Shown here piece after piece: positions 14,913 through 16,666 of a DNA stretch of 16,666 bases. The position numbers and the translations under genes were made by a program. The notes below the pieces were generated by a model. It was not told the DNA's origin, did no database searches, and worked only from the letters and a program-made list of their open reading frames with translations. Position 1 is the first letter of the stretch; each line of letters opens with the position of its first letter. The DNA is from an uncultured Oscillospiraceae bacterium. Lineage in GTDB: Bacteria; Bacillota; Clostridia; Oscillospirales; Ruminococcaceae. The stretch spans positions 1 through 16,666 of the forward strand of contig UQSL01000043.1 in assembly GCA_900543705.1 (NCBI GenBank). The letters run 5' to 3'.

Positions 14913-15293
14913 TATCGCCCCGAAGCCCGCGTTGCAATGGCGCTGGAGCGTCCGGATATCAGGGGGAATTTCCTCAATCAGGGCGGGGATGATGCCATCC
15001 GGATTGACCCTATGTGGATTTGGAGAATTTTCGCTCCTATCCACGGCTTTTCTGGGGTTTCCGATGGCTTCACCATCTGAAGCCTGTTCCAGTGAGCGTG
15101 AGTCAAATCCTTTTACGGGCCGAATGTCCTGATCTTTTTTTCAGAACGGGGAGAGGTACGCCCTTATACAGTGGCAACTGTTGGCACACGGCTCCGAAGG
15201 CAACTCTGCTATTAAGGGCTCGAGTGCAGATTGACTGCAAACGGAAAAGTGTCACCGTGCTGGAATCCCCGATTATTGGGTGAAGAAACAGAC
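14913..15293. other. Gene-free spacer after the Liv operon
   Basis: About 380 bp with no recognisable gene on either strand. A 48-codon plus-strand frame (14937-15080) and short frames elsewhere show no family motif and lack ribosome sites. The sequence may hold decayed DNA, but I cannot name a source. Confidence 0.5.
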
Positions 15294-15324
15294 AAGGCGG
15301 CGGAACAGAATGTTCCGCCGCCTT
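15294..15324 (-). terminator. Terminator of mtnN
   Basis: A perfect 14-bp inverted repeat (AAGGCGGCGGAACA at 15294-15307, TGTTCCGCCGCCTT at 15311-15324) with a GAA/TTC loop lies 17 nt past the mtnN stop. On the minus strand it runs into a T-rich stretch (TGTCTGTTTCTTC). Confidence 0.75.
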
Positions 15325-15340
15325 ACTATCATCTGTTTCA

Positions 15341-16024
15341 TTATTGTGCGAGCTCAAGCATTTTCAGGATAATTTTCGCCGAATGCTCTGCCGCTGTTTC
15401 AATGAAATTGTCGTAGGAGGCGTCCGCCCCTTCATCTGCGGAGTCGGACATCGTGCGAATCACCAGAAAGGGCTTGCCGTTCATATAGCTGACCTGTCCG
15501 ATGGCGGCGCCCTCCATCTCCACGCAGACGGGGGAGAGACGTTTATTGATATCCGCCTTCACCGCAGAATCATTGACAAAGACATCCCCGGAAACAATGC
15601 GCCCGGTCCCGAAATGCCCGTTGATTTCCGGGAGCGCGGCGCAGGCTTCCTCGCACAACGAGATAAGATAGGGGTCCGCTTCAAAGAATTGCCGGTTCGG
15701 ATAGTACCGGAGCATAATGGGATCTTGGTCATGGAAAGCGACCTCTGAGCTGATGACGACGTCCATCACCGAGAGGCCGAGTTTCATTGCACCGGCAATC
15801 CCGACGTTGATGACGCGTCCTGCGCCAAACTGCTGGATGGCCGTGGAAGCGCAGACGGCGGCGTTGACCTTGCCGATTCCGCAGCACACCAGGACAACCT
15901 TATGGCTTCCGATAGTCCCCTCAAAGAAGATGGTGCCGTACATCGGGGTCTGGCGTTCGATTGTCATCTTGTCCTTTATCAGCGCGACCTCTTCGTCGAG
16001 CGCACCTAAAATTCCCCATATCAT
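15341..16024 (-). CDS. mtnN: 5'-methylthioadenosine/S-adenosylhomocysteine nucleosidase
   Basis: This enzyme hydrolyses MTA and SAH to adenine plus methylthioribose or S-ribosylhomocysteine, serving methionine salvage, removal of SAM by-products and AI-2 precursor formation in the cytoplasm. The 227-residue protein matches the usual length (about 230). Catalytic features are present: Glu12 in ILGALDEEV, CVEMEGAAIGQV with the purine/ribose-binding Met-Glu, and the proton donor Asp in RTMSDSADEGA. The phosphorylase-fold signature VINVGIAGAM is also seen. ATG 16024 is chosen because AGAGGAGAAATAACT precedes it; an upstream in-frame start (16045) lies in that ribosome-site region. It is a single-gene unit with its own promoter and terminator. 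Confidence 0.95.
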   Translation of the reverse strand: MIWGILGALDEEVALIKDKMTIERQTPMYGTIFFEGTIGSHKVVLVCCGIGKVNAAVCASTAIQQFGAGRVINVGIAGAMKLGLSVMDVVISSEVAFHDQDPIMLRYYPNRQFFEADPYLISLCEEACAALPEINGHFGTGRIVSGDVFVNDSAVKADINKRLSPVCVEMEGAAIGQVSYMNGKPFLVIRTMSDSADEGADASYDNFIETAAEHSAKIILKMLELAQ

Positions 16025-16062
16025 AGTTATTTCTCCTCTCACCAAAAAGTGATTCTGCTTTT

Positions 16063-16091
16063 AGTATAACCGCTTTGGGAATGCGAGTCAA
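16063..16091 (-). promoter_or_regulatory. Sigma-A promoter of mtnN
   Basis: On the minus strand TTGACT (16091-16086), a 17-nt spacer and TATACT (16068-16063) form a near-consensus promoter. The predicted start is about 30 nt before the mtnN ATG. Confidence 0.8.
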
Positions 16092-16259
16092 TGTAGGAGG
16101 AAAGCCGGGATTTGGTTTGCTCTTGTCGGGGCCGGCCTAGCTCAAGCTGATGTTCTCAATCACTGCGGGAGTGGAACAAGGCCGCGATCTATGGTTTAGT
16201 TGCTGGTTCCCTTCGGATGCCGCTTTGCAGTCCTTGTCAGCGACTTATCCATCCCGTGG
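16092..16259. other. Spacer between mtnN promoter and IS3 relic
   Basis: No gene is recognised. This short stretch may still contain the decayed start of the IS3 transposase, but I cannot align it to the family. Confidence 0.35.
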
Positions 16260-16666
16260 AGGCCTCCAAATATGGAAGATACAGAAAAAGCTGATTGGCC
16301 ACTTAAGAAGTGACGGGTTCGTTTTGCGTAAACCACTGTCCTTCAGCATTTGGTTCCCCTATACATGTCTTAAAAGACACGTAGCGGTGGCCGAAGTCAA
16401 CCGTACTAGGGCTTGCCCGAAGCGCGGCGTTCCGTCTGCCAGTGCGGGAACCGGCAAAATGGGAATACAGGGATATGCGCTGCTCCATACTCCTGTGCCG
16501 ACAGGCACAAAGGGGGAATAGCTTCCTGTCGCGGGAGAAAAAGACCCCGCCGGAAACAGTCCGACAGCCTCTCAGCAGACTGTGAGCCTCGTGCTGGACA
16601 CGATTCGGCTAGCAATGAAGCAGGAGAAGAAAAGAGTCGCTGCGGAGTTGCAGCTCCACAGCGACC
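16260..16666 (+). pseudogene. Decayed IS3-family transposase (OrfB), cut by the window edge
   Basis: The end of the window reads TVSLVLDTIRLAMKQEKKRV and then AAELQLHSD. This is the integrase-core (rve) segment of IS3/IS150-type OrfB just before the second catalytic Asp (HSDQG). Upstream in the same frame, HTPVPTGTKGE is interrupted by TAG at 16519, and GNSPTASQQ follows. Near 16456 lies a degraded form of the KWVTDI motif. In another frame near 16268, KYGRYRKKLIGHLRSDGFVL resembles the HTH_21 pattern YGYRRI..LR..G. The spacing of these blocks (about 62 and 69 codons) fits an IS3 OrfB. Stops and frameshifts make it non-functional. There is no room for OrfA before mtnN, so the left end is missing. 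Confidence 0.65.

Noticed and set aside
16092..16520. Large structured RNA considered for the stretch upstream of mtnN
   Set aside because: The transposase blocks at the expected spacing explain most of it; no tmRNA, RNase P or intron domain motifs were found.
16636..16665. Hairpin GTCGCTG-C-GGAG / CTCC-A-CAGCGAC with a T-rich minus-strand side, resembling a minus-strand terminator
   Set aside because: It falls inside the readable IS3 transposase core (VAAELQLHSD), so the symmetry is better explained as coding sequence. The T run is also broken.
1..16666. CRISPR array or tandem repeat array
   Set aside because: No regularly spaced direct repeats were seen on either strand.

Overview
The window looks like chromosomal DNA of an anaerobic, spore-forming Clostridia species, most likely from the Oscillospirales/Ruminococcaceae side. 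This rests on three sporulation genes (spoIIE, spmA, spmB), a small AbrB-type regulator, GC-rich coding regions and frequent TTG starts in strong Shine-Dalgarno contexts. The assignment is inference from gene content; there is no rRNA or other marker gene here.

Layout. Positions 1-1776 hold no intact gene. They carry a terminator, a frameshifted ECF sigma-factor relic (434-668), an AT-rich stretch, a promoter-to-terminator cassette of about 180 nt (834-1050) and a broken GNAT acetyltransferase (1073-1466). A perfect 17-bp inverted repeat (1537-1579) can end transcription in both directions. spoIIE follows on the minus strand (1777-4116). After a gene-poor gap comes an Eis-like N-acetyltransferase (4923-6158, plus). 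A short-chain dehydrogenase (minus) is split by about 205 bp of foreign DNA that encodes the tail of an HNH endonuclease. Divergent from it is a TetR-type regulator overlapping a HAD-IIA phosphatase (7362-8761). spmA-spmB (minus, 8758-9868) converge on the HAD gene, and an AbrB-like gene with its own promoter and terminator follows (9960-10328).

Positions 10584-14912 are a compact five-gene branched-chain amino acid (Liv-type) ABC importer operon: lipoprotein binding protein, two permeases and two ATPases. Gaps are 1-10 nt and the last two genes overlap. mtnN (MTA/SAH nucleosidase) lies on the minus strand with a good promoter and a 14-bp hairpin terminator. The right edge enters a decayed IS3-family transposase that runs out of the window.

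How the parts relate. SpoIIE and SpmA/SpmB act at early and late stages of sporulation but sit in separate transcription units here. The TetR gene probably once controlled the divergent dehydrogenase through a TGTTAA-4-TTAACA palindrome, and that target is now broken. The Liv operon and mtnN are ordinary metabolic units. I do not see a convincing new multi-gene system. The most unusual items are the phage-type HNH fragment inside the dehydrogenase, the promoter-hairpin-terminator cassette in the left flank, and a sizeable unassigned open frame before the Eis-like gene. The window also has a high density of gene relics (sigma factor, GNAT, SDR, IS3).
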